A DNA stretch of 64,000 bases from positions 558,001 through 622,000 of the forward strand of contig CAWFNY010000001.1 of NCBI GenBank assembly GCA_963817435.1. The letters run 5' to 3'. Both the position numbers and the translations under genes were made by a program. This document shows, in pieces, positions 52,662 through 60,778 of the stretch; the first letter of the stretch is position 1, and every line of letters starts with the position of its first letter. The stretch comes from JADJOM01 sp963817435. Its GTDB lineage: Bacteria > Gemmatimonadota > Gemmatimonadetes > Gemmatimonadales > GWC2-71-9. Below the pieces are notes generated by a model. That model was not told the origin of the DNA. It saw nothing but the letters and a program-made list of their open reading frames with translations, and did no database searches.

Positions 52662-52957
52662 GTCACTCCGTTTGGCGCGGCTGGGAAACCAGCTCCGGAA
52701 GACACTACAGTTTGCGTGCCCTGCATGGTGGCCAGATCCGAGACGGCACCGGTTTTATGCAGTCTGCCGCCGGCCACAAGAATTCGCTTAATATGCACTC
52801 ATGAATACTATTGTGGATTAGTGACTTATAGAATTGTTGCCCATGATGTGATGCATGAGGTCTTCGCCATTTTACGTGGCCATTTCGGCCTGCTGAGACA
52901 TGCTGACTCAAGCTGGCTACCGCAACTTGAATGAGAACCTTCGGATGGAGGCGGTCA
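52662..52957. other. AT-rich intergenic region between divergent genes
   Basis: About 296 bases between paralog A (minus) and the amidase gene (plus). The stretch about 52770-52870 is markedly AT-rich for this window (CTTAATATGCACTCATGAAT and neighbours, near 40% GC by eye). TACTAT at 52806-52811 and TATAGA at 52827-52832 are -10 candidates on the plus strand. On the minus strand a TAGTGT near 52702 could serve paralog A. No gene, tRNA or repeat was recognised. Confidence 0.5.
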
Positions 52958-54661
52958 ATGGAGAATGCTCCGGGTCGCGGCGACCAGCGCCACGGCGTGT
53001 CGAGGCGAGGCTTCCTGGCTGCGACCGGCCTTGCTGTGCTGGCTGCCGATCAGTCAGGACTCTTTGGCGAGACTGGTTTGCGTAACTTTTCAACACGATG
53101 CACTGATCCACGGATATCAACATTCGACCTGGAGGAAGTCTCGCTCACGGACCTGCGCCTGGGCATGGAGGCGGGTCGCTGGACAGCTGCAGAGCTGGTG
53201 ACCGGATATCTTGCCCGGATCGCGGCACTCGACCGCACCGGACCGACACTCCGGCACATCCTGGAAACCAATCCGGAAGCTGCGGCAATTGCGGAATCGC
53301 TTGACCGGGAGCGGGCAGCGGGGCGAATCCGTGGCCCGCTTCACGGGATTCCGGTCGTGCTCAAAGACAATATCGACACCGGTGACCGGATGACGACGAC
53401 CGCCGGTTCGCTGGCGCTTGAGGGGTCACGTGCCTCCCAGGATGCCTTTCTGGCGGCACGACTGCGCGCGGCTGGCGCGGTCTTGCTCGCCAAGACCAGC
53501 ATGAGCGAGTGGGCCAACTTCAGGTCGACCCGATCCTCAAGCGGCTGGTGCAGCCGGGGCGGGCAGGGAAAGAATCCCTGCGTTCTCGACCGAACACCCT
53601 GTGGGTCGAGCTCGGGAACCGGGGGGGCGGTCGCCGCCAGTTACGCGGCCGCGGGCATCGGGACGGAGACAGATGGCTCGATTACCTGCCCCGCGGCGAC
53701 GGTCGGCCTGGTCGGGCTCAAGCCGACGGTCGGACTGGTGAGCAGGAGCGGGATCATCCCGATCTCGGCCACCCAGGATACCGCTGGCCCGATCGCGCGA
53801 ACGGTGGCGGACGCTGCCATCCTGCTCTCCGCCATCACCGGGCCAGACCCACGCGATTCGGCTACCCGCTCCGGAGCCACCCAGGCCGGCATCGATTACT
53901 CCAGGTTCCTGGATCCCGATGGACTGAGAGGCGCCCGGCTGGGGGTCACCCGCAAGGTCTTCACCGGCTATCACGACGGGACCGACCGGCTGTTCGAGGA
54001 AGCGCTTGATGTGATGCGGTCCCTCGGGGCGGTCATCGTCGACCCGGCCGACCTTCCGCACGCCGCGGACAGCGGGGATGCGGAGGGGGTCGTGCTGCAT
54101 TACGAGTTCAAGGCGGGGCTCAACGCATACCTCGAAGCGCTCGGGCCGGGCGCCCCGGTCAAGTCCCTCGCGGACGTCATCGCGTTCAACGAACGCGAGG
54201 CGAAGCGAGTCATGCCGTTCTTCGGTCAGGACACCATGATCAAGGCCCAGGGCATGGGGCCGCTGACCGCCCCGGCCTACCGGAAGGCGCTGGCCACCTG
54301 CCGGCGTCTGTGGCGGACCGAAGGGATCGATCTGGTCATGAACCGGCACAGGCTTGATGCGCTCATCGCGCCGACGGGGAACCCCGCGTGGCCGATTGAC
54401 CTGATCAACGGAGACCACTTCACCGGGTCGGTGACGACGCCGGCGGCCGTGGCTGGCTATCCGCACATCACGGTGCCCGGGGGGTTCATCGGTGGACTGC
54501 CGGTCGGGATATCGTTCTTCGGCCGCGCCTGGAGTGAGCCGGCGCTGCTCCGGATGGCGTTCGCATTCGAACAGGCGACCCATCACCGCCGACCACCGCG
54601 ATTCCTTCCTACGGCCGATACCGGCTCCGGGATGGATGGCGCGCTTCGCACCGGGGGCTGA
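52958..54661 (+). CDS. Tat-exported amidase (amidase signature family)
   Basis: Hydrolyses amide bonds with a Ser-cisSer-Lys triad; substrate unknown. The start at 52958 is backed by GGAGG six bases upstream and puts a twin-arginine signal at residues 15-20 (SRRGFL), followed by AATGLAVLAAD. An ATG at 52931 is also in frame but has no such site. The 567-residue protein has the catalytic Lys in GIPVVLKDNIDTGD, the cis-Ser in CGSSSGTGGAVAAS and the nucleophile Ser in GTETDGSITCPA. It stands downstream of the AT-rich gap. Export suggests a periplasmic role on peptides or amides. The next gene starts immediately after its stop. Confidence 0.88.
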   Translation: MENAPGRGDQRHGVSRRGFLAATGLAVLAADQSGLFGETGLRNFSTRCTDPRISTFDLEEVSLTDLRLGMEAGRWTAAELVTGYLARIAALDRTGPTLRHILETNPEAAAIAESLDRERAAGRIRGPLHGIPVVLKDNIDTGDRMTTTAGSLALEGSRASQDAFLAARLRAAGAVLLAKTSMSEWANFRSTRSSSGWCSRGGQGKNPCVLDRTPCGSSSGTGGAVAASYAAAGIGTETDGSITCPAATVGLVGLKPTVGLVSRSGIIPISATQDTAGPIARTVADAAILLSAITGPDPRDSATRSGATQAGIDYSRFLDPDGLRGARLGVTRKVFTGYHDGTDRLFEEALDVMRSLGAVIVDPADLPHAADSGDAEGVVLHYEFKAGLNAYLEALGPGAPVKSLADVIAFNEREAKRVMPFFGQDTMIKAQGMGPLTAPAYRKALATCRRLWRTEGIDLVMNRHRLDALIAPTGNPAWPIDLINGDHFTGSVTTPAAVAGYPHITVPGGFIGGLPVGISFFGRAWSEPALLRMAFAFEQATHHRRPPRFLPTADTGSGMDGALRTGG

Positions 54662-55786
54662 GTGACGCGGACTCTGGTTTGCCTGGCGGCCCTGGCGCTG
54701 CTCTCGGCGGGACCGCTTCGGGCGCAGGGGGATTCTCTGGAGGCGCCACCACCGGTGCCGGAGCGGTATCGGAACCGGCTCCTGGCCCTTCCATATGTGA
54801 GCTACAGCCCACAGACCAAGCTGCAATTCGGCGTGGGCGGAGGGCTCCAGTTCAAGTGGCCCGGCGCGCGTGCCGATTCCGCAACGCGCCCATCGTACCT
54901 TGCCGCGAACGGGGCCTACACCACCAGGGGACAGTGGGTCACCTCCGTCGGTGCGAGTCTATATCTGCCGCGGAACCGGTGGTGGCTCGCGGGCGGAATC
55001 GCCGCCGGTTACTTCCCGGCGACCTACTACGGAGTCGGACCTCGGACCCGGCCGGCGGACGGCATGCTCCTCGAGCAGCACTTCCTCGCCGCCGATGTCC
55101 GGGTGCTGCGGCGCGTGCACGGGGAGCTCTCCGCAGGATTGCATTACCGGGGCGCGTCGTATTCCCGGGTGAAGTGGGAGGTGCCATCACTGATCCCCGC
55201 CGGACTTGCCGGCGGGCGCGGTGGGGTGGTCTCGGGCGCGGGTCTGGTGGCACAGCTCGACTCGCGGAATTCGACGGCCACACCGATGCGCGGACATTAC
55301 CTGCTGGTGGATCTGCTGCGCTTCGGCTCCTGGTCCGGCAGCGACTTCGCCTACAATGCCGCGGCCCTCGACGCCCGGGCCTATCTCCCTGTGCGCGGGG
55401 GCCGGGATGTGATCGCGCTCGCGCTGTATGGACAATGGAATGGGGCGCGGGTGCCGATTCAGTCGATGGCGATGCTGGGCGGGATTACCTCGCAGGACCT
55501 GATGCGCGGGGTCTATCTCGGCCGCTTTCGCGACCGGAACGAGCTCGTCGCCCAGGCGGACTATCGCGGTCACCTGATCTGGCGCTTCGGGTACGTCTGC
55601 TACGGGTCGGCGGGGAATGTCTACGGATCGCCGGGAAATGGGCTGTTCGACGAGATGAAGTTCACCTACGGGGCGGGGCTTCGGTTCAACATCAACCGGG
55701 CGGATCCCCTGAACATCCGGGTGGATTACACCCTCACGAGTTTCGGGAGCCGGGGGCTGAGCCTCGGAGCGGCTGAAGCATTCTAG
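54662..55786 (+). CDS. Omp85/BamA-type surface-antigen barrel protein
   Basis: A putative outer-membrane protein of 374 residues. It has a signal peptide (LVCLAALALLSAGPLRAQ) and then barrel strands. The Omp85-type D15 features are LDSRNSTATPMRGHYL, MLGGITSQDLMRGVYLGRFR with the RNELVAQADYRG continuation, and an aromatic C-terminus (EAF). There are no POTRA domains, so it is unlikely to be BamA; it fits the smaller, single-barrel group of unknown role. GTG 54662 follows the amidase stop without a gap. Confidence 0.75.
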   Translation: MTRTLVCLAALALLSAGPLRAQGDSLEAPPPVPERYRNRLLALPYVSYSPQTKLQFGVGGGLQFKWPGARADSATRPSYLAANGAYTTRGQWVTSVGASLYLPRNRWWLAGGIAAGYFPATYYGVGPRTRPADGMLLEQHFLAADVRVLRRVHGELSAGLHYRGASYSRVKWEVPSLIPAGLAGGRGGVVSGAGLVAQLDSRNSTATPMRGHYLLVDLLRFGSWSGSDFAYNAAALDARAYLPVRGGRDVIALALYGQWNGARVPIQSMAMLGGITSQDLMRGVYLGRFRDRNELVAQADYRGHLIWRFGYVCYGSAGNVYGSPGNGLFDEMKFTYGAGLRFNINRADPLNIRVDYTLTSFGSRGLSLGAAEAF

Positions 55787-55867
55787 GACCTACTTGCCGG
55801 GGCGGGAGGCGCCTCGCAGTATCGTGAATCCCCGGGGTGGCTTCCCAATTCGGTTTCCGAGGCTGAC

Positions 55868-57112
55868 ATGCACACCCGCTCGATCCGGTGCCTGCTCGTT
55901 GTGCTCATGGCCGCGTGCTCGGATGGCACATCGAGCAACTCCCCTGCGGTGTATGGCGTCTCCCCCGTCGTGCAGTGGAGCGGCGGGACCATCACCGCAC
56001 ACTCGGCAGCATTCACTGGTGCGGCGCTGCCGGCGCTGTATGCTGCGGGTGAATTGCTCAATGTCACACGGATTGACGACACGACGGTCACGGTCCGGCT
56101 GCCCGTGATGCCGAGCGCGAGCGTCGTCATCTCGCGGGGAGCGTCCGGCCACGACACCGTCGGGGTGGTCCAGGTCGTCGGGCTCGACCGGCACCGGAGT
56201 GTTCCAGGGACACTCGGGTATGAACCGCTGGTGCCGGAGGGCGCGCCCACGGTCGTGTTCGTCGCGGAGAGCATCGGATCGCCGAGCGGTCTGAGCTTTC
56301 TCGATCCGTCGACCGACCAGGTCGGTTACGTCCACGGAGTCGGCCCCGTCTTGTCGTCGTTCGGGGTGCAGCCAAGCTTCCAGGACAACCGGTTCGTGCT
56401 CAAGGACTCCGCCGGGAACCACGGGGTGTGGCAGCTCTTCCCGGTCCCGGCCTATCTCGACACGACCGCAGTCCATAGCAACGTTGCGCGCCACGTGAGC
56501 CAGCTCAGTGACAGCGTGTGGCTGGAGACCTTCTCCAATGTGCTCCTGTCCAGTGGCCCCGGCGCGCAGTACTTCTTTCAGAACATCACCAACGACCCGA
56601 TCCGCCTCGTCTTCTCTCCCGACCGAACCCGTCTCGCGATGTCGCTCTCCTCGGCGACCGGACTGCACGCGCCGGTACTGGACGCCGCCACGGGGGACAC
56701 TGCCTACTCGCTGCCGATCGCGCAACCGTGGGGTGTGGCCTTCGCCTGGCACGCGGATCGACTCTACGTGAGCGCCTCGACGCTCCAGGGGGATTCACTC
56801 ATTGCTGTGCGGGGGAGCGACGGGCTCCGCCTCGGTGCGGTCTCCCTCCCCGCCGGGTATTCGGGGTACACCCTGGCGGCGGACCCCAAGGTCGATCGGC
56901 TGTACCAGGTGGCGGAGTCGAGCGGCATCCAGGCGCTGCTGGTCTACGATGGGGTGACGCTGCAGTTGATTGGTCAGCTCACCTGTCCGGGCACCTGCGG
57001 CAACGCGTATGCCTGGAGCGCGGGGATCGGCCTCGACACCATCGCCAACAAGATCCATATCGCGTTTCCGGGATCTCCCATTCCCGTCATCACCTACGAC
57101 CGGCTGCCATAG
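55868..57112 (+). CDS. secreted lipoprotein with repeats, function unknown
   Basis: 414 residues beginning with a lipoprotein signal (TRSIRCLLVVLMAACSDG, Cys about residue 17). Residues about 25-105 form an Ig/TIG-like beta domain (VYGVSPVVQWSGGTITAHSA). The remainder has repeated blade-like segments (GLSFLDPSTDQVGYVHG, APVLDAATGDTAYSLPIAQP, LLVYDGVTLQLIGQL), suggesting a beta-propeller. Its architecture echoes the lipoprotein at 15977-17428, though the sequences differ. It has a GAGGCTGAC ribosome-binding site. Confidence 0.65.
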   Translation: MHTRSIRCLLVVLMAACSDGTSSNSPAVYGVSPVVQWSGGTITAHSAAFTGAALPALYAAGELLNVTRIDDTTVTVRLPVMPSASVVISRGASGHDTVGVVQVVGLDRHRSVPGTLGYEPLVPEGAPTVVFVAESIGSPSGLSFLDPSTDQVGYVHGVGPVLSSFGVQPSFQDNRFVLKDSAGNHGVWQLFPVPAYLDTTAVHSNVARHVSQLSDSVWLETFSNVLLSSGPGAQYFFQNITNDPIRLVFSPDRTRLAMSLSSATGLHAPVLDAATGDTAYSLPIAQPWGVAFAWHADRLYVSASTLQGDSLIAVRGSDGLRLGAVSLPAGYSGYTLAADPKVDRLYQVAESSGIQALLVYDGVTLQLIGQLTCPGTCGNAYAWSAGIGLDTIANKIHIAFPGSPIPVITYDRLP

Positions 57113-57186
57113 GGGGTGGCACCCCGGGCCCGCATTGGGGTAGATTAGGGCGTCGTCAGTAAGTGGCTTCCCGCCAAGGACATACG

Positions 57187-58383
57187 ATGCCTTTTTCCCT
57201 CAATCCGGCCCGACTCAGTGATGCGTCACTTCGGCCAGTCGCCGAGAAGGTTGTCGACGATCGGCGACTCGACGCGGCCGACGCGCGCGCACTGTATGGC
57301 ACCAACGATCTGATCGGACTCGGACTGATTGCCGACTTCGCCAATCAGCGGAAGAATGGCGACCGGGTGTTCTTCTCCGCCAACCAGCACATCAATCCGA
57401 CCAACGTCTGCATCCTCCGCAACACCTGTGTGTTCTGTTCGTTCGCGCGGATGCCCAGGGAGGACGGCGCATACACCCGCTCCCTCGACGAGATCTTTGC
57501 CGAGGCGGAGCAGGCGCGGCAGGGTCCCACCCGCGAATTTCACATCGTCGGCGGGCTGCATCCGAAGCTCCCGTTGTCGTACTACACCGACATGATCCGG
57601 GGACTGAAGGAGCGGCATCCACACGTCCATATCAAGGCATTGACTGCGGTCGAGATCGCACACCTGGCGCGCATCGAGAAGCTCAGCGTCCGTGAAGTCC
57701 TCGTCGCCATGAAGGAGGCGGGGCTCACCAGCCTCCCCGGGGGTGGCGCCGAAGTGTTCTCGACCGCGGTGCGGGCAACGATCGCGGAGCGCAAGCTGAC
57801 GGGCGAGGAATGGCTGTCGGTCCACCGTGAGGCCCATCTGCTCGGGATTCCAACCAACTGCACGATGCTTTACGGGCATGTGGAGACCGCAGCCGACCGG
57901 ATCGAACATCTCAGCGCGCTCCGCTCGCTGCAGGACGAGACGGGGGGATTTCTCACCTACATTCCGCTCGCCTACCATCCTGATCACAACGAACTCGGTG
58001 AGGAGCTGGGGCGGGTGGGCACCGCGACGACCGGATACGAAGACCTGAAGAACATCGCGGTGGGGCGGCTCTTTCTCGACAACATCCCGCACGTGAAGAC
58101 GCACTGGCCCATGGTGACCCCCTTCCTGTCGCAGATCGCGCTGAGCTTCGGCTGTGACGATGTCGAAGGCACCGTGGTGTACGAGCGGATCTACCATCAG
58201 GCGGGTGCCACCACCGAGATGCATATGCACTACGGCGATCTGGTGCGGCTCATCCAGGGCGCCGGGAAGCGGCCGGTGGAGCGGGACAGCCTGTATCAGC
58301 CGGTCCGGGAGCAGTTCGACGATCTCGACGCCGGTTCGATGATCGGTCCGGACGCCGGAAACCCGGCGGTGCACGCGGCATGA
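57187..58383 (+). CDS. mqnE: aminofutalosine synthase (radical SAM)
   Basis: Second enzyme of futalosine-type menaquinone synthesis; uses a radical to join 3-enolpyruvyl-benzoate to S-adenosylmethionine. The 398-residue product has GDRVFFSANQHINPTNVC, then a radical SAM cluster motif spaced Cys75-x5-Cys81-x2-Cys84 (CILRNTCVFC), where x3 is usual. IVGGLHPKLPLSYYTDMI and GGGAEVFS complete the identification. ATG 57187 has an AAGGA site; an in-frame GTG at 57163 would add eight residues. It overlaps mqnA by ATGA. MqnC (59238) is the related, later enzyme. Confidence 0.9.
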   Translation: MPFSLNPARLSDASLRPVAEKVVDDRRLDAADARALYGTNDLIGLGLIADFANQRKNGDRVFFSANQHINPTNVCILRNTCVFCSFARMPREDGAYTRSLDEIFAEAEQARQGPTREFHIVGGLHPKLPLSYYTDMIRGLKERHPHVHIKALTAVEIAHLARIEKLSVREVLVAMKEAGLTSLPGGGAEVFSTAVRATIAERKLTGEEWLSVHREAHLLGIPTNCTMLYGHVETAADRIEHLSALRSLQDETGGFLTYIPLAYHPDHNELGEELGRVGTATTGYEDLKNIAVGRLFLDNIPHVKTHWPMVTPFLSQIALSFGCDDVEGTVVYERIYHQAGATTEMHMHYGDLVRLIQGAGKRPVERDSLYQPVREQFDDLDAGSMIGPDAGNPAVHAA

Positions 58384-59201
58384 GACTCGGACGCATTCCG
58401 TATATCAACTGCTACCCGGTCTACGGCGCCATCGACCGGGGACTGGTGGAGATGCCCGCCGACCTGGTGACGGCGACGGCGGCCGACCTGAACGATCTCA
58501 TGGCCGCCGGTGAGCTCGACCTGAGCGTCGTGTCCGCGGTGGAGTACGCCCGCGACGCCGCCTCCTATCACCTGCTGCCGGACCTCGCGATCAGCTGCGA
58601 CGGCCCGGTGCACAGCGTGAAGCTCTTCTCGAAGCGGCCGGTGACCGAGCTCGATGGCGCGACGGTGCTCCGCACGTCGTCGTCCCGCACGTCGGTCCTG
58701 CTGCTCGAGCTGCTCTGCCGGCATCGCTGGCGGGTCGCACCGCGCTTCGCCACCGTTCGGGCCGAGCCCGCGGATCTTGCCTCGCTGGCAAATTTCCCGC
58801 ACGAGGCGGTGCTGGTGATCGGGGATGCCGCCCTGCTGCTCGCGGCGTCCGAGATGTATCCCGTCCAGGTGGATCTCGGGTCGGCGTGGAAGGACTGGAC
58901 GGGGCTGCCTTTCGTCTTTGCCGTCTGGGCCGCCCGGCGGGCGGCCGACCAGGATCAGGTGCGGGAGATCCACGGACGGCTGCTGGAATCCCGGACCTGG
59001 GGACTCGCGCACCTGGAGCAGCTTTCGGATCAGGCCTGGGCGACCACGGGGATCCCGCGGTCGGTCTGTCGTGCCTATCTGGGTGACCTCGACTACGGGT
59101 TCTCCTACCGGCATCTGGCGGGGCTCACGGATTTCTTCCGCCGGCTGGCGCAGGACGGGCTGGTGCCGGACGGCTCGCTCTCCTTCATCACCGCGGCGTA
59201 G
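58380..59201 (+). CDS. mqnA: chorismate dehydratase
   Basis: First step of the futalosine pathway, converting chorismate to 3-enolpyruvyl-benzoate. The 273-residue periplasmic-binding-protein-like fold has the family start RLGRIPYINCYPVYGAI, DLSVVSAVEYARDAASYHLL and PDLAISCDGPVHSVKLFS. ATG 58380 overlaps the mqnE stop. A 7-pair hairpin (59201-59220) lies right after the stop and may lower reading into mqnC. Confidence 0.9.
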   Translation: MRLGRIPYINCYPVYGAIDRGLVEMPADLVTATAADLNDLMAAGELDLSVVSAVEYARDAASYHLLPDLAISCDGPVHSVKLFSKRPVTELDGATVLRTSSSRTSVLLLELLCRHRWRVAPRFATVRAEPADLASLANFPHEAVLVIGDAALLLAASEMYPVQVDLGSAWKDWTGLPFVFAVWAARRAADQDQVREIHGRLLESRTWGLAHLEQLSDQAWATTGIPRSVCRAYLGDLDYGFSYRHLAGLTDFFRRLAQDGLVPDGSLSFITAA

Positions 59202-59220
59202 GGCGGCTTCCGGGCCGCCC
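59201..59220 (+). terminator. intra-operon hairpin between mqnA and mqnC
   Basis: GGGCGGC (59201-59207), loop TTCCGG, GCCGCCC (59214-59220): perfect 7 pairs, without a T-run. It lies inside the operon, so it is more likely a weak attenuator or RNA-stability element than a full terminator. Confidence 0.4.
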
Positions 59221-59237
59221 CAATCAAGGATCAGGGC

Positions 59238-60302
59238 ATGAACACCGTTGATCGCTCATCGGGTGAATTTCGGGAGGCGCTCGAACTCTACGAGCGGGCC
59301 AGCCTCCTCGAGCTGGGAGACATGGCGGACCGGGTGCGCTGGCGGCTGCACCCGGAGCCGGTGGTCACCTATATCATCGATCGCAATATCAACTACACCA
59401 ACGTCTGCGTCGCGGATTGCGGTTTCTGCGCCTTCGCGCGGCGGCCCAGGCATGGCGAGGGGTATGTCCTGAGCTTCGAGCAGATCGGCAGGAAGATCGA
59501 CGAATGCAAGGACCTCGGCGGCGTGCAGATCCTGATCCAGGGCGGGCACAACCCGTACATCCCGTTCGAGTGGTATCTGGACCTGATGCGGTACATCAAG
59601 GAGCATCACCGGATCCACATTCACGGCTTCTCGCCCTCCGAGGTGGTGTTCTTCTCCGAGCGATTCCGCATGCCGGTGGCCGACGTCATCCGGGAACTCC
59701 GTGCCGCGGGTCTCGACAGCATTCCTGGCGGCGGCGGTGAAATCCTGGTCGATGCGGTGCGCCAGCGGGTCGCGCCCAAGAAGGCCCAGACCGACGACTG
59801 GCTCGGCGTCCAGGAGGAGGCCCACCGCCAGGGGCTCCGGACAACGGTGAGCATGATGTACGGCATGGGGGAATCCAACGCCGACCGCATCGAGCATCTC
59901 TTCCGGGTCCGCGAGGTCCAGGCCCGTACCGGCGGCTTCACCGCCTTCATCTGCTGGCCGCTGCAGCCCGAAGGCACGCCCGAGATGTCAGGCATCGCGA
60001 AAACCGACGCCGTGACCTACCTCCGCATGCTGGCCGTCGCCCGGGTGATTCTCGACAACGTGCCGAGCCTGCAGGCGTCATGGGTGACGATGGGACACAA
60101 GGTGGGACAGGTGGCCCTTCGGTTCGGTGCCAACGACTATGGCAGCCTCATGATGGAAGAGAATGTCGTCTCCGCGGCCGGCACCACGCACCGCAGCACG
60201 ATCAACGAAATGGAACGGATGATCCGCGACGCCGGCTTCGAGCCACGCCGCCGGCGTCAGGACTACTCGATGATCGACGTCACCGCGATCGCAGCGGCCT
60301 GA
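59238..60302 (+). CDS. mqnC: cyclic dehypoxanthinylfutalosine synthase (radical SAM)
   Basis: Radical SAM enzyme of the futalosine pathway that cyclises dehypoxanthine futalosine. The 354-residue product has a standard CX3CX2C cluster (Cys57, Cys61, Cys64 in VCVADCGFCAF), ILIQGGHNPYIPFEWYLDLM, GGGGEILVDAVRQRV and HKVGQVALRFGANDYG. It follows mqnA by 36 bases and shares its stop with the ispF start. The mqnB and mqnD genes are not in the window. Confidence 0.92.
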   Translation: MNTVDRSSGEFREALELYERASLLELGDMADRVRWRLHPEPVVTYIIDRNINYTNVCVADCGFCAFARRPRHGEGYVLSFEQIGRKIDECKDLGGVQILIQGGHNPYIPFEWYLDLMRYIKEHHRIHIHGFSPSEVVFFSERFRMPVADVIRELRAAGLDSIPGGGGEILVDAVRQRVAPKKAQTDDWLGVQEEAHRQGLRTTVSMMYGMGESNADRIEHLFRVREVQARTGGFTAFICWPLQPEGTPEMSGIAKTDAVTYLRMLAVARVILDNVPSLQASWVTMGHKVGQVALRFGANDYGSLMMEENVVSAAGTTHRSTINEMERMIRDAGFEPRRRRQDYSMIDVTAIAAA

Positions 60303-60778
60303 TGTTCCGCACCGGGATTGGCTACGACTCCCATCGGCTGGTGGAGGGGCGCCCGCTGATCCTTGGCGGCCAGCGCATCCCGTTCGAAAAGGGCCTGGCC
60401 GGGCATTCCGACGCCGACGCGGTGGCCCATGCGCTCACCGATGCGCTGCTCGGTGCCGCCGCCGCGGGTGACATCGGGCAGCTTTTTCCCGACGGCGACC
60501 CGCAGTGGAAGAACGCCGACTCGCTCACCCTGCTGCAGCAGGCGGCGGAGCTGATCCGCTACCGGGGCTTCGTGCCCCGTCAGGCGGACATCACGGTCAT
60601 CGCGGAGCGCCCGAAGCTCGGGAGCTACTTCCCGGCCATGGCGGAGGCGCTGAGCCGTGCGACGGGGATTCCGGCGACCTGCCTGGGCCTGAAGGCGAAG
60701 ACCAACGAGGGGATGGGATTCGTCGGACGCGGGGAGGGGATCGCGGTCATCGCGGTCGCGACAGTGGAGGCAACGTGA
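60302..60778 (+). CDS. ispF: 2-C-methyl-D-erythritol 2,4-cyclodiphosphate synthase
   Basis: Makes the cyclic diphosphate intermediate of the MEP isoprenoid pathway. The 158-residue product has the metal ligands in GIGYDSHRL and AGHSDADAVAHALTDALLG, and the C-terminal GLKAKTNEGMGFVGRGEGIA. The ATG at 60302 shares a base with the mqnC stop. Adjacency to quinone genes fits supply of the prenyl tail. Confidence 0.95.
   Translation: MFRTGIGYDSHRLVEGRPLILGGQRIPFEKGLAGHSDADAVAHALTDALLGAAAAGDIGQLFPDGDPQWKNADSLTLLQQAAELIRYRGFVPRQADITVIAERPKLGSYFPAMAEALSRATGIPATCLGLKAKTNEGMGFVGRGEGIAVIAVATVEAT

Noticed and set aside
57112..57130. Hairpin after the lipoprotein gene (GGGGT/ACCCC)
   Set aside because: Only five pairs and no T-run; too weak to call a terminator.
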